From contig NZ_CP140151.1 in assembly GCF_034479555.1 (NCBI RefSeq), positions 124,001 to 188,000 of the forward strand: DNA of 64,000 bases, given 5' to 3'. Source of the DNA: Chromohalobacter canadensis. GTDB taxonomy: Bacteria > Pseudomonadota > Gammaproteobacteria > Pseudomonadales > Halomonadaceae. The notes beneath the pieces are model-generated. The model saw only the letters and a list, made by a program, of their open reading frames with translations. It was not told the DNA's origin and made no database searches. Positions within the stretch are counted from its first letter, which is position 1. Each line of letters opens with the position of its first letter. Position numbers and translations under genes: made by a program. Below are positions 29,727-37,464 of this stretch, piece by piece.

Positions 29727-30434
29727 TCAAAGAATCTGGCGCACGTCTTCGAGAGCAACGCTATCGGAGGTCCCCAAATCGAGGGTCGGTCCGCTCTCGC
29801 CCGAGGTCACACCCTGTACCATGGCGTAATTCAGCGGCGTGACGGAAACCTCTTCACCACCGACCTTGGCCGTCATCTCGACGTTATAGGCCCCCTCGGC
29901 TACGGCATTGCCATCCATGCCCGTGCCCGGCCAATCGAAGGCCTGCACACCCTCCGGCACGTTCTCCTCGACACTCTGATGGACGACCTGACCGGAACCA
30001 TTGGTGATGGTGATCTCGAGCTCGTCGGCGCCCGTTTCCAGCTCGGCACCCAGCGGCGTAGCCACGGTACTGCCATCTTCACCTTCACCCACGCGCACGG
30101 TACTGCCCGGCACCATCACGCCCTGGCCGATCAGCGACGAAGCTTGCAACGTCTTGCCGGCATCGATCTGATTGTTGATCTCACCCAGCGAGTCGTTGAG
30201 CTCCTGAATGCCACTAACGGTGTTGATCTGGGCCAGCTGCGCCGTCATATCCGAGTTGTCCATCGGCTTCGTCGGATCTTGGTTCTGCATCTGGGTGATC
30301 AACAACGTCATGAAGCGGTCGTTGAGATCCTCCGAGGACTCTGCACCCGTGGTGCGCGTCTCGTTCGCAGAGTTGGCATTGGGCGTACCATTGATCGTGG
30401 CAAGCGTATTGCTGCCGATAACCGAGCTAGCCAT
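29727..30434 (-). CDS. flgD: Flagellar hook assembly scaffold FlgD
   Basis: 235 aa hook-cap protein. The conserved segment FMTLLITQMQNQDPTKPMDN and the following TAQLAQINTVSGIQELN are diagnostic. The C-terminal part is a beta-rich Ig/tudor-like region (VVHQSVEENVPEGVQAFDW). It is required for FlgE polymerisation and is encoded between flgC and flgE. Confidence 0.95.
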   Translation of the reverse strand: MASSVIGSNTLATINGTPNANSANETRTTGAESSEDLNDRFMTLLITQMQNQDPTKPMDNSDMTAQLAQINTVSGIQELNDSLGEINNQIDAGKTLQASSLIGQGVMVPGSTVRVGEGEDGSTVATPLGAELETGADELEITITNGSGQVVHQSVEENVPEGVQAFDWPGTGMDGNAVAEGAYNVEMTAKVGGEEVSVTPLNYAMVQGVTSGESGPTLDLGTSDSVALEDVRQIL

Positions 30435-30445
30435 ATTTCTCTCCG

Positions 30446-30853
30446 TTAACCTTGTCCGATGGTGAGCGTCTGACTCAACAGCGACTTACTGGTGTTCATG
30501 ACCTCGACGTTGGCCTGGTAAGAACGCGATGCCGCGATCATATCGACCATTTCATCGACCGGATTGACGTTGGGCATGGCCACGTAGCCCTCTTCATCCG
30601 CCAGGGGATGCTCGGGGCGGTATTCCATGCGCGGTGGCGCATCGTCCTCGACCACCTCGGTCGCGCGCACACCGCCCAGCTCGCTGCCACCCTGGGACTG
30701 CGCCTGAAACATCACATGCTTGGCGCGATACGGCTCGCCATCGGGACCGGCCACGCTATCGGCGTTGGCCATGTTGCTGGCGGTGGCATTCATGCGCTGG
30801 GACTGCGCACTCATCGCCGAGGAGGAAATATCGAAAATACTGAACATGGACAT
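30446..30853 (-). CDS. flgC: Flagellar proximal rod protein FlgC
   Basis: 135 aa. It starts MSMFSIFDISSSAMSAQSQR, with the rod motif ATASNMANADSV and a C-terminal VNPVDEMVDMIAASRSYQAN. Standard FlgC length. It starts 6 nt after the flgB stop and ends 11 nt before flgD. Confidence 0.95.
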   Translation of the reverse strand: MSMFSIFDISSSAMSAQSQRMNATASNMANADSVAGPDGEPYRAKHVMFQAQSQGGSELGGVRATEVVEDDAPPRMEYRPEHPLADEEGYVAMPNVNPVDEMVDMIAASRSYQANVEVMNTSKSLLSQTLTIGQG

Positions 30854-30859
30854 AGCTAT

Positions 30860-31282
30860 TTACCTTTCAGGCTGCATGGCACCTTTGATGCCCTGGATTT
30901 TGCTAGTCAAAATCGTCGTATTGGCCTGATAGCGCGCCGCATTGTCGGCGAACGCAGCGCGCTCGCGATCCATATCAACGGTGTTGCCATCCAGGCTCGG
31001 CTGCTCAGGAACGCGGTACAATAAATCTTGGACACCGCCGCCGCCCGACGCCTGCGCGGGAATGTGACGCGCGGACGTCGTGGCGAGCGACAAGCCGCCC
31101 TCCCGGCCGCTCCCACCGGATTCCATGGCGCGGTCCAGTTCCGCCGAGAAGTCGAAATCGCGCGCCTTGTAATTCGGCGTATCGGCATTGGCGATATTAT
31201 TGGCCAATACCTTCTGGCGCTCGTGGCGAAGGCTAAGTGCCTCCTGGTGGTGGTCCAGGTAGCCTGAAAGCTTGTCGATCAT
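30860..31282 (-). CDS. flgB: Flagellar proximal rod protein FlgB
   Basis: 140 aa, first gene of the flgBCDEFGHIJ operon. MIDKLSGYLDHHQEALSLRH aligns with the start of Salmonella FlgB, so I prefer the ATG at 31282 to the one at 31300. The rod motif KVLANNIANADTPNYKARDF follows. It forms the proximal rod with FlgC and FlgF. Confidence 0.94.
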   Translation of the reverse strand: MIDKLSGYLDHHQEALSLRHERQKVLANNIANADTPNYKARDFDFSAELDRAMESGGSGREGGLSLATTSARHIPAQASGGGGVQDLLYRVPEQPSLDGNTVDMDRERAAFADNAARYQANTTILTSKIQGIKGAMQPER

Positions 31283-31499
31283 GCCCTGTGTCCCTGTCAT
31301 CGCGTTCGTTTCGCGGTTCGTTCCCCTTCGCTAGACATGGGGAAATGTGCACGATGCAGAATAGTCGCGCTGCCGTCACCGCAAACGACTAAACAGGCCG
31401 ACATTTGAGCGCCATTTCCACCTTTGCCTGGCGCTGTGTCCCTCTAGAATCGGGTTACCGGCCTCGGCACTCATTCAGGCTCACTCAAGGGCTCAGGCA
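31283..31499. promoter_or_regulatory. Divergent flgB / flgA intergenic region
   Basis: 217 nt separating flgB (-) and flgA (+). It should contain promoters for both. I looked for sigma-54 (TGGCAC-N5-TTGC) and sigma-28 elements and found none at consensus spacing; a TAAACAGGCCGAC run near 31390-31402 has sigma-28-like words but far too short a spacer. Confidence 0.4.
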
Positions 31500-32228
31500 A
31501 TGCAGCGCATCCTCAACGCAACTCGGGCATTCAGCCTCGCGCGCCTACTCAGGCTCGTGATGGTCGGGCTCGTGCTGGGCCTGCTTGCGATAGCGGCAAC
31601 GCCTGCAGCGCTAGCCACGCCGGATGACGCCATCGCCCAGGCCACCCGACACTTCCTGATGAGTCAGGCCGCCTCCCTGGGTGACGATGTCGACGTCGAG
31701 CTTAAAAGCGATACCTCGCGTCTTCCCGAGTGCCGCTCGCCGCAGCCATTTCTACCTCGTGAAGGCGTCCCGCAGGGACGGGTAATGGTCGGCATACGTT
31801 GCAACAACGATGAGCGGGTGCGCTATGTGCAGGCTACCGTCTCCGCCAGTGTGCGCTTTTTAGTGGCAGCCACGGCCCTTAAACGCGGTGAGCGCCTGAG
31901 CGCCGACATGCTCGACTGGGAGCGCGCCGATGTCTCGCGCCGCCCTCGCAATGCCCTGGATGACCCAAGCCAGGCCATCGACAAGGTCGTCACCCAGCGC
32001 CTCGCCCAAGGCATGGCCTTGCGCAGCGATAGGCTTCGCCAGCCCTATCTCGTTCATCGCGGTGAGCCCGTGACGCTTATCGCAGGCGGTGAGGGCTTTT
32101 CGGTGACGCGCGAAGGCGAAGCATTGAACAATGGCGGCAAAGGCGACTCGGTCCGCGCCCGCATGCCGGATGGAGACGTACTTCAAGGCCAGGTGGATGC
32201 GCGCGGAAGACTCGCAGTCCGTTACTGA
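31500..32228 (+). CDS. flgA: Flagellar P-ring assembly chaperone FlgA
   Basis: 242 aa periplasmic protein with an N-terminal signal peptide (LVMVGLVLGLLAIAATPAAL). The SAF-like core shows TALKRGERLSADMLDWERAD and the C-terminal domain ends DVLQGQVDARGRLAVRY, typical of FlgA, which is needed for FlgI polymerisation. Divergent from flgB; flgM follows from its own promoter. Confidence 0.94.
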   Translation: MQRILNATRAFSLARLLRLVMVGLVLGLLAIAATPAALATPDDAIAQATRHFLMSQAASLGDDVDVELKSDTSRLPECRSPQPFLPREGVPQGRVMVGIRCNNDERVRYVQATVSASVRFLVAATALKRGERLSADMLDWERADVSRRPRNALDDPSQAIDKVVTQRLAQGMALRSDRLRQPYLVHRGEPVTLIAGGEGFSVTREGEALNNGGKGDSVRARMPDGDVLQGQVDARGRLAVRY

Positions 32229-32305
32229 TAGACACGTCAACAAACGCTACAATACCGGCAGCGTGGCAGTGGCTCACCTCATTCAAAAAGGTGCAGTCAG
32301 TGCCC

Positions 32306-32332
32306 TACAGTTTTTATCAACGTGGCCGATAA
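32306..32332 (+). promoter_or_regulatory. Sigma-28 (FliA) promoter for flgM-flgN
   Basis: TACAGTTT (32306-32313), 11-nt spacer, GCCGATAA (32325-32332): 7/8 at -35 and 8/8 at -10. It lies 34 nt upstream of the flgM start codon. This gives the classical feedback in which FliA drives its own anti-sigma factor. Confidence 0.88.
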
Positions 32333-32366
32333 AGGGTACAAGCCCGCGCTGCAAGAGAGCCCAATT

Positions 32367-32657
32367 GTGAAAATTTCCAACCTACATCCGCCGACTCAGG
32401 CCGCCCAGACTGAGCAGAGTGACGCCGCCCAGCGTACACCTCGCGGTGGTGACGCCGCGCAAACCAACGCGCCGGCCAGCACCACCACGCTGAGTCAAAG
32501 CAATGAAGCTGACACCAGCCAGGACATCGATACCGCTCGTGTCGACGAGATCCGCCAGGCTATCAGCGAAGGCCAGATGGAACTCGACACCGGCAAGATC
32601 GCCGATGGCTTGATCGACAGTGTCCGCGACATGCTCGGCGACACGTCGGCCCGCTAA
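32367..32657 (+). CDS. flgM: Anti-sigma-28 factor FlgM
   Basis: 96 aa. The C-terminal half has the FlgM pattern (VDEIRQAISEGQMELDTGKI then ADGLIDSVRDML). FlgM binds FliA and is exported through the completed hook. I choose the GTG at 32367 (VKISNLHPPTQ) because the longer reading from 32322 would start inside the sigma-28 -10 element. The N-terminal half is Gln/Ala/Thr-rich and disordered, as in other FlgM. Confidence 0.92.
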   Translation: MKISNLHPPTQAAQTEQSDAAQRTPRGGDAAQTNAPASTTTLSQSNEADTSQDIDTARVDEIRQAISEGQMELDTGKIADGLIDSVRDMLGDTSAR

Positions 32658-32722
32658 TCTCGGTTCGAATACACGCCGGTCTGACGCCCGGCACAAAACC
32701 AAAGGATGGATGGGACGCCACT

Positions 32723-33175
32723 ATGTCGCTCGCCGAAACCCTGGATCGCCAACTCGACGCCATGCAGCGCTTTGTCACCTTGCTGCGCGAGGAACGGCAG
32801 TCCTTGTCCCAGGGCGAGGTCGACGGTCCCGAGCTGGAACGTCTAGCCGAGGCGAAGTCCCAAGTCGCCGCCGAGCTGGAAACGCTCGACGCTGAGCGCC
32901 GCCGCCTTCTGCATGAACAAGGCCACGGCGAAAGCCGTCAAAGCGCCGAGCGCGCTGCCACCGAGGTACAGCGACAAGACAGCTGGCATCAGCTGCGCAC
33001 CATCGGCGAAGAGGCGCGCCAGCTCAACCGCATCAACGGCTTGCTGGCCATGAACCGCATGGAGCAGAACCAGCGCATGCTCAACTTCCTGAAGGAAGCC
33101 GCAGGCAGCACGATGTACGAAGCCGACGGGCGCTCACGCCACAAGGGACTCAACCGCATCAGCTCCCGCGTATAG
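32723..33175 (+). CDS. flgN: Flagellar export chaperone FlgN
   Basis: 150 aa, predicted all-helical (LDAMQRFVTLLREERQSLSQ; LNRINGLLAMNRMEQNQRML), matching the FlgN family, which chaperones FlgK and FlgL. Located 65 nt after flgM, the conserved flgMN order, and presumably transcribed from the same FliA promoter. Confidence 0.9.
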   Translation: MSLAETLDRQLDAMQRFVTLLREERQSLSQGEVDGPELERLAEAKSQVAAELETLDAERRRLLHEQGHGESRQSAERAATEVQRQDSWHQLRTIGEEARQLNRINGLLAMNRMEQNQRMLNFLKEAAGSTMYEADGRSRHKGLNRISSRV

Positions 33176-33302
33176 CGTTACGGGCAACCTCACTCTGCAC
33201 CACGCGCCTCACGGCCCTCTCCCCTCGCCTTGCATATAGGCATGAGAAACCTGACGACTTGCACCATACTAACGGCATGCTCATCGTCTAATGGGGGCTG
33301 CC

Positions 33303-33494
33303 ATGGACATTGTCGCCGTTGCCTTAAGCCTACTGCTAATTCGCCTCGCGCTACCCACCGACTCCACAACGCAAACGCGCGCTCACACGCCGCCATTGCA
33401 CCGGCCGCGACATACCACGCACTACCAGCGCCGACCGCCCACGCCACCACCACGTTGTCTTCATCGCTGCAATACAGCTACTTACAAGGATTAA
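33303..33494 (+). CDS. Possible small membrane peptide
   Basis: 63 codons starting MDIVAVALSLLLIRLALP, one short hydrophobic stretch, followed by a Pro/His/Thr/Arg-rich tail. A GGGGG lies a few bases before the ATG. I do not recognise it, and its codon use is not convincing. It may be noncoding sequence between flgN and the terminator at 33604. The rest of the 33176-33823 gap holds that terminator and a REP-like pair. Confidence 0.25.
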   Translation: MDIVAVALSLLLIRLALPTDSTTQTRAHTPPLHRPRHTTHYQRRPPTPPPRCLHRCNTATYKD

Positions 33495-33603
33495 CGTAGG
33501 TTATTGGCACTATTTCATCGCTAGGGCACTGCTTATATCCGGGTAATATATGCAGTGAGACGAAGCTGCATCCCAACGGCCTCATCTCTGCGTACAAAGC
33601 TTT

Positions 33604-33632
33604 GCCCCATCCGTCTGGATGGGGCTTTTTTT
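33604..33632 (+). terminator. Intrinsic terminator
   Basis: GCCCCATCC (33604-33612), loop GTCT, GGATGGGGC (33617-33625), then seven T. It is 430 nt beyond flgN with no clear gene between, so it may end the flgMN transcript or an unrecognised short transcript. Confidence 0.9.
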
Positions 33633-33670
33633 CGGTTCATCGCACTTTGCCAGGAAATGCGGCACAGATC

Positions 33671-33745
33671 ATCGCGAACAAGTTCGCTCCCACAGTCCCC
33701 TGCCGGTTAGCTTGTCCTTGTGGGAGGGAATTTATTCCCGATAGC
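33671..33745. repeat. Inverted pair of REP-like elements
   Basis: ATCGCGAACAAGTTCGCTCC followed by CACAG (33671-33695) and, inverted, a copy at 33717-33745 whose complement reads ATCGGGAATAAATTCCCTCC then CACAAG. Each has a small internal palindrome and a CTCCCACA tail, the layout of REP/REPIN elements in Pseudomonas-like genomes. A third copy is at 42035-42060. Confidence 0.75.
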
Positions 33746-33823
33746 GGTGAGCATGGTCGAGCCTTACCACTTCACGCTGATCTGCGAAGAGCCTTTTTCG
33801 TTAAAAACGTTTGCCATTAGAAA

Positions 33824-34831
33824 TCAAGCCAGTCGTTCCAGCAGCGCCTCGCGCCTTTCTTCAGCCATGAAGGCGGCTTGCACGGCATTGCGGGTCATGT
33901 CGATGAAGTCGTCTCGCGTCCAGCCGAAGGCATCGTGACAGGCAACGTAGTTATCCAGCATGCCGCCGCCGAAATAGGCGGGATCGTCGGAGTTGAGGGT
34001 AACGTTCAAACCCGCCTCGCGCAGAGCCGGCAGCGGGTGCTCGGTGAGCGTGGGCGTGACCTTGAGCTTGACGTTGGAAAGCGGGCACACCGTCAGGGGT
34101 ATTTGGCGCTCACGCAGCATCGCCACCAGGTCGGCGTCTTCCAGGCAGCGTACACCGTGATCGATCCGGCATACCTCGAGCGTTTCCCAGGCTTCGCGGA
34201 TATACGCGGCAGACCCCTCTTCCCCCGCATGCGCCACGCCGGGAATCCCCAACGCCCGCGCCCGTGCGAACACCTTGGCGAACCGCCCCGGGGGATGATC
34301 GCGCTCGGCGCTATCCAGCCCCACCGCGTCGATCATCGAGTGCCAAGGCGCCGCTTGTTCGAACACCTCCAACGCCTCGACGGGGTCGCGATCGCGCAGA
34401 AAGCTCATGATCAGCGCCGAGGAAATTCCGTAACGCGAATCGGCCTCGCGGCATGCCGCCAGCAGTCCCTCGAACGGTGCCTCGAGCGGCACGCCGCGCA
34501 CTAGATGCGCCTGCGGGTCGAACGACAGCTCGACATGCGCCACGCCGTCTTCCCGCGCGCGAGCAAAATACGCCATCGCCAGATCGAAGAAATCCGCCTG
34601 CGTATGCAGCACACCCATGCCCTGGTAATACAAATTCAGAAACGACGGCAGATCCTCGAAATCGTACGCCGCGCGCACCGCCTCCACCGAATCGTATGGC
34701 AGCGTCACGCCATTGCGATCCGCCAGAGCAAACATCAGCTCCGGCTCCAGCGTGCCTTCGATATGTAGATGCAGCTCCGCCTTGGGCAGCTCGCGCAGCC
34801 AGGTCGTCATCGCCGTTTCGCGTGTCGTCAT
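33824..34831 (-). CDS. Adenine deaminase (adenosine deaminase family)
   Basis: 335 aa cytoplasmic zinc hydrolase. Metal and catalytic motifs: KAELHLHIEGTLEPELM (HxH), GVAHAGEEG (His-Ala-Gly-Glu) and NVTLNSDDPAYFGG (Asp-Asp). The HIEGTLEPEL form and the ELSFDPQAH segment are those of the adenine deaminase subgroup rather than true adenosine deaminase. It would convert adenine to hypoxanthine for purine salvage. Start at 34831 is preceded by GAGGT; a GTG at 34843 and an ATG at 34810 are alternatives. Confidence 0.85.
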   Translation of the reverse strand: MTTRETAMTTWLRELPKAELHLHIEGTLEPELMFALADRNGVTLPYDSVEAVRAAYDFEDLPSFLNLYYQGMGVLHTQADFFDLAMAYFARAREDGVAHVELSFDPQAHLVRGVPLEAPFEGLLAACREADSRYGISSALIMSFLRDRDPVEALEVFEQAAPWHSMIDAVGLDSAERDHPPGRFAKVFARARALGIPGVAHAGEEGSAAYIREAWETLEVCRIDHGVRCLEDADLVAMLRERQIPLTVCPLSNVKLKVTPTLTEHPLPALREAGLNVTLNSDDPAYFGGGMLDNYVACHDAFGWTRDDFIDMTRNAVQAAFMAEERREALLERLA

Positions 34832-34940
34832 CGCGTCTTTCACCTCATGCTGTCCGTTCGGTCAAGGATGCATCAAGGATTAGCTGGATGCCAATGGCAC
34901 CATGCGTGGCCACCACCCCCATCATCTGACAACGACACTC

Positions 34941-34977
34941 TGCTAGGCGCTGGCGCGACCGCTTAAGTGCCCGGCGC
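34941..34977 (-). pseudogene. Relic of an Xre-type HTH gene
   Basis: These 37 bases match 37281-37317 inside hipB at about 31 positions and on the minus strand translate to RRALKRSRQRLA, against RRRELKWSRQRLA in hipB. No start or flanking domain survives. It seems to be the remnant of a second hipB-like gene. Confidence 0.5.
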
Positions 34978-34993
34978 AGGCCTATCCCGCGAC

Positions 34994-35281
34994 TTACGAG
35001 GTCTGAGCGAATCTTTCGATGTGGTTTTTTTCTTTCGCTTTCGCCTCGGCGAGATCATGGGCGGCTTGCATGCGCAGCCAATGCGCTGCCTCACCGATCC
35101 CGCCAGACTCAAGGCGAACGGCGAAATCTGGAGAAATGGCAGCGTGCTCGTTCAATACTCGAGACACCGAGTTGCGAGACATGCCTAACTTTTCCGCTAA
35201 CTCGGTTACACTCATATTCAGGGCAGGTACGATGCGACGCCGCAGCATCCTACCCGGATGCGGAGGGTTCTTCATCGACAT
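34994..35281 (-). CDS. higA: HigA-family antitoxin (toxin gene missing)
   Basis: 95 aa. The N-terminal NPPHPGRMLRRRIVPALNMS and the HTH VTELAEKLGMSRNSVSRVLN are those of the HigA/VapI antitoxin family, which binds the operator of a higBA operon and neutralises the HigB mRNase. Here the position normally taken by higB, immediately upstream on the same strand, contains no intact gene, only a possible relic. The antitoxin looks full-length. It could act as an orphan repressor or anti-addiction factor. Confidence 0.85.
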   Translation of the reverse strand: MSMKNPPHPGRMLRRRIVPALNMSVTELAEKLGMSRNSVSRVLNEHAAISPDFAVRLESGGIGEAAHWLRMQAAHDLAEAKAKEKNHIERFAQTS

Positions 35282-35285
35282 GGCA

Positions 35286-35403
35286 TAGGCCTCATATTCA
35301 GTTACAGCCGTTAGTATCAGGCATCATCGTCTTTTTTCCGGGGCTGCGCATCACGACGCACACCGAAGACACAAGCCGTTCTACCGCTTAACCCGAATCC
35401 CTC
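35286..35403 (-). pseudogene. Possible higB remnant
   Basis: Reading the minus strand from 35403, one frame gives IRVKR-stop-NGLCLRC, which recalls the HigB segment IRVNxQWRLCFxW, and the frame approaches the higA start with VTEYE where HigB usually ends in a VDYH-like sequence. Stops and shifts break it. Position directly before higA supports the idea; the similarity itself is weak. Confidence 0.3.
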
Positions 35404-35520
35404 AGCATCCGAGAGACCTGTGCCCCATAGACGTTGTGTCATGACAGAACTAGAATAGCGACTCGGTGTCAGAATGAATGGCACCACATAGAATGAGCCT
35501 TCCTCCCGGAGGATCCACAC

Positions 35521-36060
35521 ATGATGATGGATTTTCAGCAACACACACCGCCCAAGCAGCCCGATTTCGAGGTGATGGCATCGGCTTACGCCACAGCGAT
35601 GGGGTTGGGCAACGCTCTGCGTGCAACCGATGCGCTTTCTCACCAACCGGCGACTGCCGATACTCAATCGGCAGTCGCCAAGTTACGCGCTGTATGCGAG
35701 GAAACACGCAAAGACTCTCTCGAACTGGCTGAATTGCTGTGGGCCACCTACCGGATTCTAGAAACCGAGGTCTCTGGTATCCCCCCAAGTGCAGCGCCCT
35801 TTCAAAGAATGCTCGACGAAATGCGCGAAAGCGAGGCCGAGATGGACAGGGGCATGGCTGAGCACCAAATTATTCGCGACATTATGATGCCATTGCGTCG
35901 TGCAACAGCAAAAGCTCGTTCCAATGCCAGCCTCGTAGTGAACCTGATTCGACAAAAGACGCCAGGGGCACAGTCCAGTGTTTCTTCCAAAGCAGATCCG
36001 GAGGGGCTGCGAGAGCTTGCACGCGTAAACACCCAGCTTCTCCGAGAGAAATGCGGGTAA
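35521..36060 (+). CDS. Candidate antitoxin paired with YafO-like toxin (unknown family)
   Basis: 179 aa; I do not recognise the family. It is mostly predicted helical, with a GGAGG ribosome-binding site, and ends in a charged helix (GLRELARVNTQLLREKCG). Its last 10 nt overlap the start of the YafO-like gene, the usual antitoxin-toxin coupling. It is about twice the size of YafN and has no Phd/YefM-type motif, so if it is the antitoxin it is of a different kind. No HTH motif is obvious by eye. Confidence 0.6.
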   Translation: MMMDFQQHTPPKQPDFEVMASAYATAMGLGNALRATDALSHQPATADTQSAVAKLRAVCEETRKDSLELAELLWATYRILETEVSGIPPSAAPFQRMLDEMRESEAEMDRGMAEHQIIRDIMMPLRRATAKARSNASLVVNLIRQKTPGAQSSVSSKADPEGLRELARVNTQLLREKCG

Positions 36061-36509
36061 AGCCCTTCATGCACAAGTCCATTCAGATCGACACGCATTC
36101 CCTCTTTGATCAAGCATTGAGTGACTTGTCGGAAAGGTATCCTTCCCTTCAGCTGGATATTCTGAATAGCTTCTACACTTACGTTTCGTCTGAAACCGCC
36201 GACTTGCCAGAAACGTTCGGTCGTGACTCGATCTTCAACGAACCATACCTGGCACAACGGGCAAAACTGAGGCATCTGCACATCTGCCTGCCGCCGAGCA
36301 CGTTCGATGTCAACCGGTGCCAACAAGACCGAAAAAACCCACTAGGCGACCCTGAGAACGACGTGTTTTTGGTGTATGTTCGCCACGAGTTTTACGAGCA
36401 CCGATTTTTGATCGTGGCGCTACTCCAACCCGATGCTCATGCGCTGGCGCGCGACACCGAGGTAATGAAGCAACTCGGCTACATCGCCCAGGAATTTCAA
36501 GATAGTTAG
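36051..36509 (+). CDS. YafO-family toxin (ribosome-dependent mRNA interferase)
   Basis: 152 aa. From residue ~50 it aligns with E. coli YafO: LPETFGRDSIFNEPY against LPDIFGRDALYDDSF, then an LRHLHICLP strand, VFLVYVRHEF and LIVALLQPDAHALARD, against HLVYCQGAF and LLIAILKPEPHKLARD. YafO cleaves mRNA in association with the ribosome. The N-terminal MRVK start also matches. It is ~20 residues longer than E. coli YafO and appears intact. It overlaps the upstream unknown gene and is followed in the same frame by a hicA fragment. Confidence 0.82.
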   Translation: MRVKPFMHKSIQIDTHSLFDQALSDLSERYPSLQLDILNSFYTYVSSETADLPETFGRDSIFNEPYLAQRAKLRHLHICLPPSTFDVNRCQQDRKNPLGDPENDVFLVYVRHEFYEHRFLIVALLQPDAHALARDTEVMKQLGYIAQEFQDS

Positions 36510-36623
36510 CTAGGCGAAGGTCCCCGGCTCTATTTGCACCGCCCCCACCCCGGTAAGGAAGCTAAGAAATATCAGGTTGAAGACGTCCGCGCCTGGCTGG
36601 ACGAGAGAGGAGTGACGCCATGA
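36510..36623 (+). pseudogene. hicA: hicA toxin, 3' fragment only
   Basis: Directly after the YafO-like stop, the open frame reads LYLHRPHPGKEAKKYQVEDV then RAWLDERGVTP and ends in a TGA that overlaps the hicB ATG. This is the C-terminal ~37 residues of a HicA mRNA interferase (the HRPHP...YQVxxVRxxL form). The N-terminal part with the RNA-binding Gly-Ser-His region is missing and there is no start codon, so the toxin should be inactive. Confidence 0.75.
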
Positions 36624-36967
36624 CTAATGCACTCAAATACCAAGGTTATACCGCGCGCATCGAGTTCGATGCTGAAGATGAGGTATTCGTAGGCCGCGTG
36701 CTCGGGATTGCCGACCGCATCAGCTTCCATGGTGAAAGCGTCGCCGAGCTGACCGAGGCTTTTCATGTGGCGGTTGACCACTATCTGGAAGACTGCCGTG
36801 TGACAGGGCGTGAACCTCTGAAGCCGGCATCCGGTCGCGTGATGCTGCGCATTCCCCCCGAAGTGCACGCCGCCGCCAACGTAGCGGCCCAGGCCTCCGG
36901 CAAGAGCCTCAACCAGTGGGCTACCGATGCCATCGCCCAGGCCGCTGGCGAGACGGCTCACCCCTGA
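36620..36967 (+). CDS. hicB: HicB-family antitoxin
   Basis: 115 aa. N-terminal partial RNase-H-like HicB fold (YTARIEFDAEDEVFVGRVLG; ISFHGESVAELTEAFHVAVD) and a C-terminal ribbon-helix-helix-type segment (RIPPEVHAAANVAAQASGKS, LNQWATDAI). It appears complete. In intact loci HicB neutralises HicA and represses the operon; here hicA is truncated just upstream, leaving hicB orphaned with its ATGA overlap preserved. Confidence 0.88.
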   Translation: MTNALKYQGYTARIEFDAEDEVFVGRVLGIADRISFHGESVAELTEAFHVAVDHYLEDCRVTGREPLKPASGRVMLRIPPEVHAAANVAAQASGKSLNQWATDAIAQAAGETAHP

Positions 36968-36997
36968 GCCATTGATTCAGGCTTTCTACTGCCCCCC

Positions 36998-37111
36998 TCA
37001 ACAAAAGAACACGCCCTTGCTGTTCTGGGCCAGCATGCCGACTCGACATTCACCGCCCTGTTGCAAGCGGCGAACGACCTCCAGTTGCCGCACGGGCTGA
37101 AACTCACTCAT
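36998..37111 (-). pseudogene. hipA: hipA toxin, 5' fragment of 37 codons
   Basis: On the minus strand an ATG at 37111, overlapping the hipB stop by 8 nt as in hipBA operons, starts MSEFQPVRQLEVVRRLQQGG and continues ECRVGMLAQNSKGVFFC before a TGA. This is the N-terminal subdomain of a HipA kinase (VGxLAQN...GVxF). The kinase domain is absent; hicB from the other strand ends 30 nt away. The truncation removes all catalytic residues. Confidence 0.7.
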
Positions 37112-37382
37112 CAGAAAGCACCTCTTCGATGCTGCGGGGCGTTTGTGTCGGCGTCTCGGCTAGTGTGGAGACACGCTCCAGCCGGTCGACACACTGCCAT
37201 AGCAGCAGAAACTGGCGCAGCGAGATCTGCCCTGTCGTCTCGAATTTCTTGATCGTGGGGGCCGGCACGCCGCTTTGTTCCGCCAGGCGCTGGCGAGACC
37301 ATTTAAGTTCCCGGCGGCGAGCGCGCACAGCCTGAGCCAGTTCTTCTTGTACGTCCGCCGCCGTGCTCAGTGACAGTCGCAT
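37104..37382 (-). CDS. hipB: HipB-like Xre-family antitoxin/regulator
   Basis: 92 aa with a helix-turn-helix (VRARRRELKWSRQRLAEQSG then VPAPTIKKFETTG). The overlap of its stop with a truncated hipA start identifies it as a HipB-type antitoxin and autorepressor. It looks intact. A decayed copy of part of its HTH coding sequence lies at 34941-34977. Confidence 0.82.
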   Translation of the reverse strand: MRLSLSTAADVQEELAQAVRARRRELKWSRQRLAEQSGVPAPTIKKFETTGQISLRQFLLLWQCVDRLERVSTLAETPTQTPRSIEEVLSDE

Positions 37383-37464
37383 AAGTCACTCCATAAAAGA
37401 CCCTATAGTATCCATAGTGGCACAATTATCGCCTTTATAGATACTATTATATCCATCATAGCGC

